Assembly: GCF_005938645.2 (NCBI RefSeq)
Contig: NZ_CP042171.1
Coordinates: forward strand, 310,001-374,000
Direction: 5' to 3'
DNA length: 64,000 nucleotides
Source of the DNA: Pedobacter sp. KBS0701
GTDB taxonomy: Bacteria > Bacteroidota > Bacteroidia > Sphingobacteriales > Sphingobacteriaceae
Part shown: positions 1 to 8,821 of the stretch, piece after piece
How positions within the stretch are numbered: the first letter of the stretch is position 1
How the letters are laid out: the number at the start of each line of letters is the position of its first letter
Position numbers and translations under genes: made by a program
Notes under the pieces: model-generated
What the model saw: only the letters and a program-made list of their open reading frames with translations
Database searches by the model: none
Told to the model about the DNA's origin: nothing

Positions 1-2822
1 ATGAAGTGGTGGTAATTGGTTACGGATCGGTGAAAAAAACAGACCTTACAGGTTCCGTTGGTGTGGTAAAGGCCAGCGAACTTCAGGAACGTCCATCTTC
101 ATCGCTAAACCAGGCACTCGCTGGCCGTATCTCGGGCGTACAGGTAAACACCAACTCGGGTAGACCCGGCGGTCAGACGAATATCAAAATCCGTGGCTTT
201 AGTTCAATCAATACGAGCAACAACCCACTTTATGTAGTAGATGGTGTGGCTTTGCCGGTGGGATCGCAAACACAGAACAGTAACGCTATTGATTACATTA
301 ACCCAAGCGATATCGCTTCTGTAGAGGTGTTAAAAGATGCATCCTCAACGGCTATTTACGGGGCAAGGGGTGCAAATGGGGTAATTTTAATTACGACCAA
401 AAAAGGAACAGCAAATGCCCAGCGCATTACCTATGATGCAGATTTTGGTGTAAATACACTGGCCGCACACCATGTGAAAATGCTTGATGCTTTTGAGTAT
501 GTTAAGGTGCAGGACCTGGCTTATGATAACATTAAGGTTTACGATCCGGTAGGTTGGGCAGCGGGAAGTTACGCATCTACACCGGTTCCAAAAGCAGCCA
601 GAATTGCCTTACCTCAGTTTTTCGATAGTAATGGCAATCCAATATATAATACCGATTGGTTAAAGGAGTCTACACAGAATAAACTTTCGCAAAATCACCA
701 GCTGGGTTTTACAGGTGGAAACGAAAATAGCACTTACGGTGTTTTTGCAGGCTATCGCGATGACCAGGGGCTTTTGCTGAACTCTTATTTAAAACGTTAT
801 TCGGGCAGATTTAATTTCGACAGTAAAATTAAACCCTGGTTAAAGGTAGGCGGTAATTTGAGCTACAATAACCAGAACGAAAACATTGTTGATCAGGGAA
901 CGGGCGGCTTAAATTCAGTCCGCATGATTACGGAAGCATTCCCTTTTCTACCCATTAAACTGGCAGATGGCAAGTGGGGCGACAATAAATTGATTCCATG
1001 GGCAGAAGGAGGCTCCAATCCGGTACACATCTTAACCGATCAAACATACGGAATGGTTACCCAAACGGCTTTGGGGAGTATTTATTCTACCGTTAGCTTT
1101 AGCAAAGATTTAGAATTCCGTACCCAGTTAGGTGCCAATATTGTGAGCCGTAACATTAACGAGTACAATGCTAAACAATTATACGGGATCTCTGATGGAC
1201 AGAATGGAACGGCGAATGTAACCAATGATCGGGAAACCTTCTGGTCACTGGAAAACTATTTAACCTATAACAAACGTTTTGCCGAATCGCATGCCATTAA
1301 TGCCTTATTGGGGATCTCCTGGCAGGCTACCAACTTCTTTAGCAATACCAGCCATGCTGAGAATTTTGTAACCGATTTTTATGGAAACAATAACATGGGC
1401 TCCGGAAGTAAATCGATTACGGTGGGCTCCAGCCGGAACCGGTCGGCTTTTAACTCTTATTTTGGCAGGTTAAACTATGCCTTTAAAGATAAATACCTGG
1501 TTACTTTTACAGGCAGGGTAGATGGCTCATCCAAATTCGGAGAGAACCATAAATTCGCCTTTTTTCCTTCGGCAGCACTGGCCTGGAAAGCCTCAGACGA
1601 AGATTTTCTTAAAGGAAACAAGACCATCTCTAACTTGAAATTGAGAACCAGTTATGGTTTAAGTGGTAATTCAGAGCTCCCTGCTTATCAGTCGCTTGCT
1701 ACATTGGTTAATAACTCAGCCATTATTAATGATAGCAGGGTAACAGGTATTGGTATTGGCAGGTTGGCCAATCCGGACCTGGTTTGGGAAAAAACAGCAC
1801 AGGTTGATGCAGGTTTAGAGCTTGGCTTATTGAACAACCGTATTAATTTAGAGGCCGATCTTTATTACAGAAAAACAACCGATATGTTATTGGATGCCCC
1901 GGTTCCACGTACCACAGGATACTCGGTGATCAGGAAAAATATCGGATCTATGCAGAACAAAGGTTTAGATTTAGGGATTAATACGGTAAACGTACAAACT
2001 GACAATTTTACCTGGAAAACCAGTTTTAATATCTCCCTTAACCGCAACAAGGTACTTTCTCTGGCCACTCCAGATGATATTTTTGGTGTGGGTAACCCAA
2101 ATTTCACCAATCAAACCGGTATTATCAGGGTAGGTGAGCCTGTGGGCTCATTCTGGGGGCTGGTACGTTTAGGCACCTGGAGCGAAGCCGAAAGGGCAGA
2201 AGCAGCCAAATTTGTGAGTTACCGCGGAGGTAAAACCTTGCTTCCAGGCGATATTAAATATTTGGATGTAAACGGCGATCATGCCATTACGGATGCCGAC
2301 CGCCAGATTATTGGTAACGGAACGCCAAAAGGCTGGGGATCGTTTGGTAATGCATTCCGCTATAAAAACCTGGAGCTGATTGTAGAGCTTCAATATTCTT
2401 ATGGCAATGATGTGCTGAATATGACCCATCACTCAGGTGAAGACAGACAGGTGCAGGCCAATAGTTTTGCCAGCGTATTAAATGCCTGGACTCCCCAGAA
2501 TCAAAATACACCGATTGCTGCAATCAGGGACCAATCTGCCGGATATGTAACCAACGTTGATACCCATTGGTTAGAAGACGGTTCTTTCATCCGTGGAAAA
2601 AACCTTTTACTGGGTTATACTTTTGATAAAACACTTGTCGAAAAATTACGCTTAAGCAAACTCCGTGTTTATGCATCTGTTCAAAATTTCTTCCTGGCCA
2701 CCAGGTACACTGGTAACGATCCTGAGGTTACTACCTATGGAAATGCATTTGCTCAAGGTCAGACATTTTTCGATTATCCAAAGCCAACTACTTTTATGGT
2801 AGGCTTAAACATTGGATTATAA
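1..2822 (+). CDS. SusC/RagA-type TonB-linked outer-membrane protein, 5' end cut by window
   Basis: The frame is already open at base 3 and reads E-V-V-V-I-G-Y-G, the usual Ton box of this family, so the signal peptide and carboxypeptidase-like N-terminal domain lie outside the window; the GTG at base 6 is not a real start. The visible 938 residues hold the plug domain (about residues 1-140, with PLYVVDGV and YGARGANGVILITTKKG) and a long 22-strand-type barrel. SusC proteins import oligosaccharides or peptides across the outer membrane with a SusD lid. SusD follows after 26 bp. The substrate is not readable, and no degradative enzyme lies downstream. Confidence 0.95.
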   Translation, partial: EVVVIGYGSVKKTDLTGSVGVVKASELQERPSSSLNQALAGRISGVQVNTNSGRPGGQTNIKIRGFSSINTSNNPLYVVDGVALPVGSQTQNSNAIDYINPSDIASVEVLKDASSTAIYGARGANGVILITTKKGTANAQRITYDADFGVNTLAAHHVKMLDAFEYVKVQDLAYDNIKVYDPVGWAAGSYASTPVPKAARIALPQFFDSNGNPIYNTDWLKESTQNKLSQNHQLGFTGGNENSTYGVFAGYRDDQGLLLNSYLKRYSGRFNFDSKIKPWLKVGGNLSYNNQNENIVDQGTGGLNSVRMITEAFPFLPIKLADGKWGDNKLIPWAEGGSNPVHILTDQTYGMVTQTALGSIYSTVSFSKDLEFRTQLGANIVSRNINEYNAKQLYGISDGQNGTANVTNDRETFWSLENYLTYNKRFAESHAINALLGISWQATNFFSNTSHAENFVTDFYGNNNMGSGSKSITVGSSRNRSAFNSYFGRLNYAFKDKYLVTFTGRVDGSSKFGENHKFAFFPSAALAWKASDEDFLKGNKTISNLKLRTSYGLSGNSELPAYQSLATLVNNSAIINDSRVTGIGIGRLANPDLVWEKTAQVDAGLELGLLNNRINLEADLYYRKTTDMLLDAPVPRTTGYSVIRKNIGSMQNKGLDLGINTVNVQTDNFTWKTSFNISLNRNKVLSLATPDDIFGVGNPNFTNQTGIIRVGEPVGSFWGLVRLGTWSEAERAEAAKFVSYRGGKTLLPGDIKYLDVNGDHAITDADRQIIGNGTPKGWGSFGNAFRYKNLELIVELQYSYGNDVLNMTHHSGEDRQVQANSFASVLNAWTPQNQNTPIAAIRDQSAGYVTNVDTHWLEDGSFIRGKNLLLGYTFDKTLVEKLRLSKLRVYASVQNFFLATRYTGNDPEVTTYGNAFAQGQTFFDYPKPTTFMVGLNIGL

Positions 2823-2848
2823 ACATTAACTAAAGAAAGGATATCAAC

Positions 2849-4405
2849 ATGAAAATAAACATAAAAAATATCGCTGCTTTGTTGTTGCTCAGCTGCGCTA
2901 TAATCGGGAACGCGGGATGTAAGAAGTTTTTAGATGAAACAGATCCCACCAATCTTTCGCCCGATAATTTTTATACTTTACCAGAACATGCAGAAGCAGG
3001 CATTGCTGCCGTTTATGCAGAGCTTCGGTTTATTGGCAACGGGGCCGGTATTTATTCCAACAACTGGCAGATGCTGGATGCGCCAACCGGCATACAATCT
3101 ACCGAAACCGCACAAAACTCCGATCTGAACAATTTGTATTCACTCATTTATGATGGCACAAACTTGCATGTTAACCAAAACTGGAACGGATTTTATAAAG
3201 TAATTGCACAAGCCAACCTGGTGTTGGATAAAGTTCCGGGCATTAACCCGATGGACAATGCACAGAAAAAAAGGATTTTGGGAGAGGCTGCTTTCATCAG
3301 GGCCTGGGCCTATTTTTACCTGGTGCGTTTATGGGGCGATGTGCCTTTAATCACTAAACCGATTACCAGCCCTAATGACCCTAATTTTTCTCCTTCACGT
3401 ACACCACAGGAACAGGTTTACAAACTCATTGTTGATGACCTGGTGGCTGCAGAAGCGGCCGGTTTGCCTTTTATGGATGCCAGCGGGCGTGTTTCTACAG
3501 CAGCAATTAAATCTGAACTGGCAAAGGTATATTTAACCATGGCCGGACAACCCCTTAACAAAGGAGCGACTTATTATAAATTAGCAGCAGATAAGGCCAA
3601 AGAGGTAATCGATTATTCAGCAGGTAATCAGGCATCACTTGGTTTGTTCGCTAATTATGGAGCCCTGCATGACGCAAAGAATGACAATAAAGTAGAACAT
3701 TTATTCGGAATCCAGTACAATGATGCTGCCGGATCTGGTAACCCCCTGCAGTCATCTTATTTACCTTTGCACCAGCCATTGGTTTCTAAAATTGATGGAA
3801 TTGGAACGGCTATTCCAACGGCCAGTTTTTATGGCTCGTATGAGGCAGGAGATTTAAGGGCTAAAAACAGAGAAGGTTATTTCTTTACCGACTATTATAC
3901 CGATGGATTTAAAATGCCGCTGGTTAACCGTGGTAAACCTTATATTTTTAAACACTTCGATCTGGTTGCAAATGGAACACTAGGCGTAGAGGGAACAAGC
4001 AGGAGCGATCTGAATATTCCACAGATCCGTTATGCCGAAACCTTATTAATTTATGCCGAAGCACAGAACAGGGCAGATGGTAGTCCGAATGTTGCTGCTT
4101 ATGCTGCGGTAAATACGGTGCGAAAAAGGGCACAACTGGCTGATCTTGCGGGCTTGAGTCAGACACAGTTTGAAGAAGCTGTTTGGAGAGAGCGCTGGCA
4201 TGAGCTGTGTTACGAGGGCATTACCTGGTTTGATATGGTCCGCCTGCGTAAAGTGTACAATGAAAGCACCAATAGTTTTGATAATTTTGTTGGCCACATT
4301 AATAAAAGTGTAAACCAACCTTTGCAAACCAAACATTTATTGTTTCCGATTCCTACTCCGGAAATCAAGAATAACCCTAACCTGACTCCAAACCCAGGTT
4401 ATTAA
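2849..4405 (+). CDS. SusD/RagB family nutrient-binding outer-membrane lipoprotein
   Basis: 518 residues, directly behind the SusC gene. The N-terminus is a lipoprotein signal ending at Cys24 (GNAGC). The family's helical TPR-like fold shows in AFIRAWAYFYLVRLWGDVPL, in the middle motif RYAETLLIYAEAQNRA, and in the typical C-terminal end LFPIPTPEIKNNPNLTPNPGY-like motif, which is complete. SusD proteins sit on the cell surface as the substrate-binding lid of the SusC transporter. The ligand cannot be told from sequence. A strong terminator follows, so the pair ends the transcription unit. Confidence 0.95.
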   Translation: MKINIKNIAALLLLSCAIIGNAGCKKFLDETDPTNLSPDNFYTLPEHAEAGIAAVYAELRFIGNGAGIYSNNWQMLDAPTGIQSTETAQNSDLNNLYSLIYDGTNLHVNQNWNGFYKVIAQANLVLDKVPGINPMDNAQKKRILGEAAFIRAWAYFYLVRLWGDVPLITKPITSPNDPNFSPSRTPQEQVYKLIVDDLVAAEAAGLPFMDASGRVSTAAIKSELAKVYLTMAGQPLNKGATYYKLAADKAKEVIDYSAGNQASLGLFANYGALHDAKNDNKVEHLFGIQYNDAAGSGNPLQSSYLPLHQPLVSKIDGIGTAIPTASFYGSYEAGDLRAKNREGYFFTDYYTDGFKMPLVNRGKPYIFKHFDLVANGTLGVEGTSRSDLNIPQIRYAETLLIYAEAQNRADGSPNVAAYAAVNTVRKRAQLADLAGLSQTQFEEAVWRERWHELCYEGITWFDMVRLRKVYNESTNSFDNFVGHINKSVNQPLQTKHLLFPIPTPEIKNNPNLTPNPGY

Positions 4406-4465
4406 AAAACAGTATTTTATTGTTTCTAATGGTGGGTTCACACCTACCATTAATAATTTTTTAAC

Positions 4466-4500
4466 AAAAACGGGTGCCCGATATTCGGATACCCGTTTTT
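4466..4500 (+). terminator. Rho-independent terminator after SusCD
   Basis: Inverted repeat AAAAACGGGT / ACCCGTTTTT with a 15-base centre and a T-run on the 3' arm, 60 bp after the SusD stop. The A-rich 5' arm means it could also act on the other strand. Confidence 0.8.
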
Positions 4501-4679
4501 AATTAGGTGAGAGAAACATTAATCAAAGTCTTCATCTCCTGACTAAAGCGCAGTCAAATCGAGATCTAAATAATCAATAATTACCATCTCTAATCAGTGT
4601 ATAAATGGATTTTGAGGCGATTCATGAATTGCGCTTAAAAAATTAAAGGCGGGAAAGAGATTTTTTAATTTATTAGGCT

Positions 4680-4687
4680 TATTTTTG
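4680..4687 (+). promoter_or_regulatory. Candidate -7 promoter element TATTTTTG
   Basis: Matches the Bacteroidota housekeeping -7 consensus TAnnTTTG exactly, 80 bp before the chosen start of the cupin gene. No convincing -33 TTTG was seen at the expected distance, so this rests on one half of the promoter. Confidence 0.35.
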
Positions 4688-4767
4688 CGGGAAATTATGG
4701 AACCGCACAGGAGATGAGTGAATCCCTGTTAACCTCAACAATCATTAGAAAAACTAATATTTTATCA

Positions 4768-5265
4768 ATGACAAACGACAAAAAAGAAATATTCGAAAGC
4801 GTAGCGCAACGTTTAAAAATTGAAGGTTTTAATGTAGTAAACCGCGATGAAACCCGTCCTTGGGGTGGTTTCTTTGTAATAGACGAAGCGCAGGCGCAAC
4901 AATTTGCAGATACTTATTTTGATGGATTAAATGTTGAAGACCTTAAAATTGGCGGTAAGTTAAGCCCGAAAATTTTAATCGTTGCACCAAATACACGTCT
5001 TTCTTGGCAATATCACCACCGCAGAGCTGAGATTTGGCAAGTAGTAACTGGTACTGTTGGCATCAAAACCAGCCAAACTGACGAAGAAGGTGAAGTGAAA
5101 AAATACGCGCCAAAAGACCAGATTAAATTACAACAAGGCGAACGCCACCGTTTAATCGGTTTAGAAGACTGGGGTGTTGTTGCAGAAATATGGCAACATA
5201 CCGATGCTTCAAACCCATCAGATGAAAGCGATATTGTACGTGTTCAAGACGATTTCGGTAGATAA
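4768..5265 (+). CDS. Cupin protein, phosphomannose-isomerase-like
   Basis: 165 residues from the ATG at 4768, chosen because the protein there begins with the conserved-looking MTNDKKEIFESVAQRL; an in-frame ATG at 4714 would add 18 residues of poor composition. The single cupin domain shows RPWGGFFVID, SWQYHHRRAEIWQVVTGTVG and QQGERHRLIGLEDWGVVAEIWQ, which match the metal-binding part of type II mannose-6-phosphate isomerase/mannose-1-phosphate guanylyltransferase C-terminal domains. It probably binds a metal and a sugar phosphate. Similar proteins in this group are sometimes called phosphoheptose isomerase; that label is not supported by anything seen here. It is a single-gene unit between two terminators. 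Confidence 0.8.
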   Translation: MTNDKKEIFESVAQRLKIEGFNVVNRDETRPWGGFFVIDEAQAQQFADTYFDGLNVEDLKIGGKLSPKILIVAPNTRLSWQYHHRRAEIWQVVTGTVGIKTSQTDEEGEVKKYAPKDQIKLQQGERHRLIGLEDWGVVAEIWQHTDASNPSDESDIVRVQDDFGR

Positions 5266-5281
5266 TAATTAATAAAATAAT

Positions 5282-5318
5282 AGAATCCTGTTCTATATAG
5301 TCGAGCAGGATTCTTTTT
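5282..5318 (+). terminator. Rho-independent terminator after cupin gene
   Basis: Stem AGAATCCTG / CAGGATTCT with a 15-base loop followed by TTTT, 17 bp after the stop codon. Confidence 0.8.
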
Positions 5319-5403
5319 ATCTAAACGTTTAATTTGGAGCATTTTTCTACTCGATTAAAACTAAACGCTTTCAAAATACGTTTATATAGCATACCCCCCA
5401 TAC

Positions 5404-6132
5404 ATGATCATCCTTATTTTTTTTCTTTGCCATTGGTTTTTATCCCTGTTTAGCCAAACCTTTTTCCTTCACCGTTACTCTTCTCACAAGATGTTTAAAA
5501 TGGAACTTTTTTGGGAACGGTTTTTCTACCTGGTATTGCTGATTTCGCAAGGTTCATCATTTCTAAATCCAAGAGCTTATGCCATCCTCCACCGGATGCA
5601 CCATGCTTATAGCGATACGGAGAAAGATCCGCACTCACCACATTTTTTTAAGGATGTTTTCGGGATGATGATTGCAACGAAGAACATGTATATGAATTAT
5701 CTGCAATATAAAATACAACCTGAACCAGCTTTTCAGGGGAATTATCCCGAATGGCCGATGGTTGATAGGATTGGAAATTCATGGGCCTGGAGAATAGCAT
5801 GTGGTTTATTTTATATTGGCTTTTATATTGCTTTCGCCAACCATTGGTGGATGTACATTTTATTGCCGGTACACTTTTTAATGGGGCCGTTACACGGCGC
5901 AATTGTAAACTGGTGTGGCCATAAATACGGTTATTCAAACCATGATAATGATGATCATAGTAAAAACTCTTTACCCTGGGACTTTTTGTTGATGGGTGAG
6001 CTTTTTCAGAACAACCACCACAAAAAACCGAATAGCCCAAATTTCGCGACCAAATGGTGGGAATTTGATCCAACCTACCCGGTAATGAAGGTATTGCACT
6101 GGATGAAGATTATTAAAATTAGAAAGGTTTAG
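5404..6132 (+). CDS. Membrane fatty-acid desaturase (acyl-CoA desaturase family)
   Basis: 242 residues, several membrane segments and the histidine boxes of the di-iron desaturases: H23-RYSS-H28, H63-RM-H66-H67 ([17 protein letters not shown]) and a C-terminal QNNHHK. The first His of the last box is replaced by Gln, compared with HNNHH of delta-9 desaturases; NWCGHKYG supplies another His. The enzyme would place a cis double bond in an acyl chain at the membrane using O2. It is shorter than animal or yeast enzymes but normal for bacterial ones. A lipid-modification cluster starts 1.3 kb downstream on the same strand, separated by repeats, and unsaturated chains are the substrate of its methyltransferases; this link is inference. 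Confidence 0.88.
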   Translation: MIILIFFLCHWFLSLFSQTFFLHRYSSHKMFKMELFWERFFYLVLLISQGSSFLNPRAYAILHRMHHAYSDTEKDPHSPHFFKDVFGMMIATKNMYMNYLQYKIQPEPAFQGNYPEWPMVDRIGNSWAWRIACGLFYIGFYIAFANHWWMYILLPVHFLMGPLHGAIVNWCGHKYGYSNHDNDDHSKNSLPWDFLLMGELFQNNHHKKPNSPNFATKWWEFDPTYPVMKVLHWMKIIKIRKV

Positions 6133-6212
6133 CCGTCTCTAATTTCTCATTCCATGGTCTGTGTCCCCACAGAACATCATTTAATTCTTCCAGAGTAACC
6201 TCAATAAACAGG

Positions 6213-6615
6213 TTTTTTGCCACAGAAACACGGATTTAATAGATTTCCTTTCCTGCACTGTTTTGTGTTAGCTAAACCTGACAGTAGCGAAAATCCTTTT
6301 TGTTCGCAGTAACCTTACCTATACTGTCATGCTGAGGCACGAAGCATCTGCAGCCTATGAAACGGATACCTGAGTCTCAGCATAACAGCACCTCAAAAAA
6401 GATTGAAGCGAATGGCAGGGCTATCGCAACCGATAAAAACAGGACCCTGCTTTTCAGATAATAACGCATTTGTTTTTGCCACGAAAACACGGAATATATC
6501 CCGCGCTCTGTCAACCCTGAGCGGAGTCGAAGGGCAATATAGGAGTCCTGGGTTTTGCCATAAGATACTGTTCCACAGGCCATTATTTAATTTCTTTCCG
6601 GGTAACCTAAGTAAG
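6213..6615. repeat. Tandem 0.4 kb repeat, unit 1
   Basis: Starts near TTTTTTGCCACAGAAACACGG. It contains, in order, GCACTGTTTTGTGTTAGC (6255), a GTCATGCTGAGG block (6327), CAGCACCTCAAAAAA, GGCAGGGCTATCGCAACC, a second GCCACGAAAACACGG block, and GAGCGGAGTCGAAGG (6520). The same order recurs in units 2 and 3. Homology to the next unit appears to reach slightly upstream, to about 6165. Confidence 0.85.
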
Positions 6616-7028
6616 TTTTTTTTGCCACTGAACCACGGATTAATAGATTTCCTTTCTTGCACTGTTTTGTGTTAGCTAAACCTGACAGCAGCGAAAATCC
6701 TTTTTGTTTGCAGTAACCTTACCTATACTGTCATGCTGAGGTACGAAGCATCTGCCACATTCTAAACGGATACCTGAGTTTCAGCACAACAGCACCTCAA
6801 AAAGATTGAAGCGATTGGCAGGGCTATCGCAACCGATAAAAACAGGACCCTGCTTTTCAGATAAAAAAGCATTTATTTTTAGCCACGGAAACACGGAAAA
6901 CACGGAGTATATCCCGCATTTTGTCACCCCGAGCGGAGTCGAAGGGCAATATAGGAGTCCTGGGTTTTGCCATAAAATGCTGTTTCACAGGTCATTATTT
7001 AATTTCTTTCCGGGTAACCTAAGTAAGC
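6616..7028. repeat. Tandem 0.4 kb repeat, unit 2
   Basis: Second copy. The shared word TGCACTGTTTTGTGTTAGC is 404 bp after its position in unit 1 and 412 bp before that in unit 3. The extra length comes from small insertions, for example a doubled CACGGAAAACACGG. Confidence 0.85.
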
Positions 7029-7396
7029 TTTTTTTGCCACTGAAGCACGGATTAATAGATTTCCTTTCTTGCACTGTTTTGTGTTAGCTAAGCCTGACAG
7101 CAGCGAAAATCCTTTTTGTTTACAGTAACCTTACCTATACTGTCATGCTGAGGTACGAAGAATCTGCCACCTACTAAACGGATACCTGAGTTTCAGCACA
7201 ACAGCACCTCAAAAAGATTGAAGTGTATGGCAGGGCTATCGCAACCGATAGAAACAGGCCCTTGCTTTTCAGATTAAAAAGCATTTATTTTTAGCCACGG
7301 AAACATGTAACACACGGAGTATATCCCGCGCTTGTCACCCTGAGCGGAGTCGAAGGGCAATGTAGAAAATCCTGGGCTTTTACCATAAATCCTTTT
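7029..7396. repeat. Tandem 0.4 kb repeat, unit 3, 3' end degenerate
   Basis: Third copy with the same order of blocks. It fades after GAGCGGAGTCGAAGGGCAA at about 7360, where the text departs from the other units shortly before the DUF1475 gene. Confidence 0.8.
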
Positions 7397-7447
7397 TGCC
7401 TATCTTACCGTATATACTCCAATCTGTTTTAAAATTTAAACCACCGC

Positions 7448-7783
7448 ATGATCAACTTACTCAAAATCATTTTCTCTGCCCTTTTAGTTTTTATGTGTTA
7501 TAAAGTAATCAGCACTTCGCTGGAAAGTAACCTGTTAGAGCAATGGGATTTCCTGGGCGGCATACCCTGGATGTGCGCTACCCTCTGGGATTTTTATGCT
7601 AACATCTTCATTATCACTTTGTGGATGTTTTATAAAGAAAAAAGCATTATTCTTAAAATCTCTATTACCATTTTGTTCGTATGTTTAGGAAGCATAGCAA
7701 CCTTAGCTTATGTTTTGGTGTATTTATTCAAACTAAAAGATGACGAAGGTGTTAAAGAATTACTTTTAAGGCGTGAGGTGTAG
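7448..7783 (+). CDS. Small membrane protein, DUF1475-like
   Basis: 111 residues with three predicted membrane segments (about 3-20, 45-62, 69-92) and the text GGIPWMCATLWDFYANIFIITLWMFYKEKS, which resembles the DUF1475 family from memory. No enzymatic motif was seen. It is the first gene of the same-strand run to 13470, whose other members are lipid-modifying, so a role at the membrane in that pathway is possible but inferred only from position. Its stop codon lies inside the left arm of an imperfect inverted repeat shared with the next start. Confidence 0.72.
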   Translation: MINLLKIIFSALLVFMCYKVISTSLESNLLEQWDFLGGIPWMCATLWDFYANIFIITLWMFYKEKSIILKISITILFVCLGSIATLAYVLVYLFKLKDDEGVKELLLRREV

Positions 7784-7876
7784 GGTTTAAGGTGTAGGGG
7801 TCTTACAAGAAGTTTATTTATAGCAATGCTGATTTTGCCTTTTAGGCCTTAAACCTTTTACCTTGACCTTATGCCG
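7768..7876. repeat. Imperfect inverted repeat spanning stop and next start (spacer A)
   Basis: The left arm (from 7770, GGCGTGAGGTGTAGG) and the reverse complement of the right arm (ending 7875, GGCATAAGGTCAAGG) align. The arms are built from repeated words GGTGTAGG and AAGGTTTAAGG. The DUF1475 stop and the DUF1295 ATG both lie within the arms. Confidence 0.55.
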
Positions 7877-8671
7877 CTCCAGACAGGACATCTACTATTC
7901 ATCGCACTCATTTCGCTTTTTGCCTGTTGTTTTATTATGGCCATGGTTTGGTTTTGGGCAAAGAAAATTAAAAACGCAGGTGTGGTCGATGTTTTCTGGG
8001 CACTAAACTTCCCTGTAATTACAATCATCACATTTTTTTTATCTGATGGTTACGATCCCCGAAAAATTTTAATCTGTGGAATGTTTTTACTGGCAGAGTT
8101 ACGCCTGGGCATTCACCTTTGGCAACGTGTTATCGGTCATTTAAAGGAAGAAGAGGGGAGGTACGAGCAACTCAGAAAGGAATGGGGCAACAAAGCCGAC
8201 CGTAATTTCTTTGTTTTTTTTCAGTTTCAGGCCATATCCAATGTAATCCTGGCTATTCCATTTTTTATCATTACGGCAAATCAATCGCAGGGTATCTCTA
8301 TTTTAGAGTTTACAGGTGCGCTGGTTTGGGTAATTGCTTTTTTCGGAGAAATGATTGCCGACAGGCAGCTTGCAGCGTTTAAAAAAGATCCCCTCAATAA
8401 AGGCAAAGTATGCGATACCGGATTATGGTACTACAGCCGTCATCCCAACTATTTTTTTGAGTGGCTAACCTGGATGGGCTATTTCATTTTTGCATTGGCT
8501 TCGCCATGGGGCATTCTCGCCATCATTAGTCCGGCAGTTATATTGTATTTATTAACCAGGGTTACCGGTGTGCCTAACAACGAAGAGCAAAACCTGAGGA
8601 GCAAACCTGTAGCCTATAGGAAATACCAGGAAACAACGAGTGCTTTTTTTCCGTGGTTTAAGAAAAAGTAG
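7871..8671 (+). CDS. DUF1295 membrane protein, steroid-5-alpha-reductase/isoprenylcysteine-methyltransferase-like
   Basis: 266 residues with about six membrane segments. The C-terminal half has the signature of the family: GLWYYSRHPNYFFEWLTWMG (roughly 190-209) and VTGVPNNEEQNLRSKPVAYRKYQ. DUF1295 proteins share the fold of NADPH-dependent 5-alpha reductases and ICMT methyltransferases, and the RHPNYF motif is near the cofactor site. A likely job here is reduction or modification of a lipid intermediate made by the neighbouring methyltransferases and oxidoreductase. That role is inference from context; DUF1295 genes are known neighbours of CFA-synthase/DUF1365 clusters in other bacteria. Confidence 0.88.
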   Translation: MPLQTGHLLFIALISLFACCFIMAMVWFWAKKIKNAGVVDVFWALNFPVITIITFFLSDGYDPRKILICGMFLLAELRLGIHLWQRVIGHLKEEEGRYEQLRKEWGNKADRNFFVFFQFQAISNVILAIPFFIITANQSQGISILEFTGALVWVIAFFGEMIADRQLAAFKKDPLNKGKVCDTGLWYYSRHPNYFFEWLTWMGYFIFALASPWGILAIISPAVILYLLTRVTGVPNNEEQNLRSKPVAYRKYQETTSAFFPWFKKK

Positions 8672-8806
8672 TCAGAAGTTAGAGGTCCGAAAGACCGGGG
8701 TCTGGCTGCCAATATAAAACTGTAAATCAAAAATAAACAATCTGCTATTAGGCATTTTGCATATAAAATAACAACACCGGACCTCCGACTTCGGACTTCC
8801 GACCAT
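8669..8806. repeat. Imperfect inverted repeat in spacer B
   Basis: The left arm (8671-8690, GTCAGAAGTTAGAGGTCCG) and the right arm (8776-8806, reverse complement beginning GGTCGGAAGTCCGAAGTC) are related and built from repeated GAAGTC/GAGGTC words. They enclose about 85 bp of plain AT-rich sequence. Confidence 0.45.
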
Positions 8807-8821
8807 CAAACTCCAAATTAC

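Larger units (their letters stand above)
4406..4767 (+). other. Gene-free spacer between SusD and cupin gene
   Basis: The spacer holds the terminator of the SusCD unit at 4466-4500 and a promoter-like TATTTTTG at 4680-4687. Nothing else with coding or repeat character was seen. An ATG at 4714 is in frame with the cupin gene but adds 18 unremarkable residues. Confidence 0.6.
6133..7447. other. 1.3 kb gene-free repeat region
   Basis: Between the desaturase and the DUF1475 gene. Almost all of it is three tandem copies of a 0.4 kb unit (listed separately). Open frames of 60-90 codons on both strands recur in each unit with the same peptide text, which is expected of a repeat and not of genes. 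No transposase or RNA gene was recognised. Confidence 0.8.

Noticed and set aside
6403..7087. Open frames of 90 and 93 codons with similar peptides (6403-6675, 6806-7087) as a gene family
   Set aside because: They lie at the same place in repeat units and their text comes from intergenic repeat blocks; composition is not protein-like and the other strand is equally open.
6213..7396. CRISPR-like array
   Set aside because: Units are 0.4 kb with no short identical repeats and unique spacers, and no cas gene is near.
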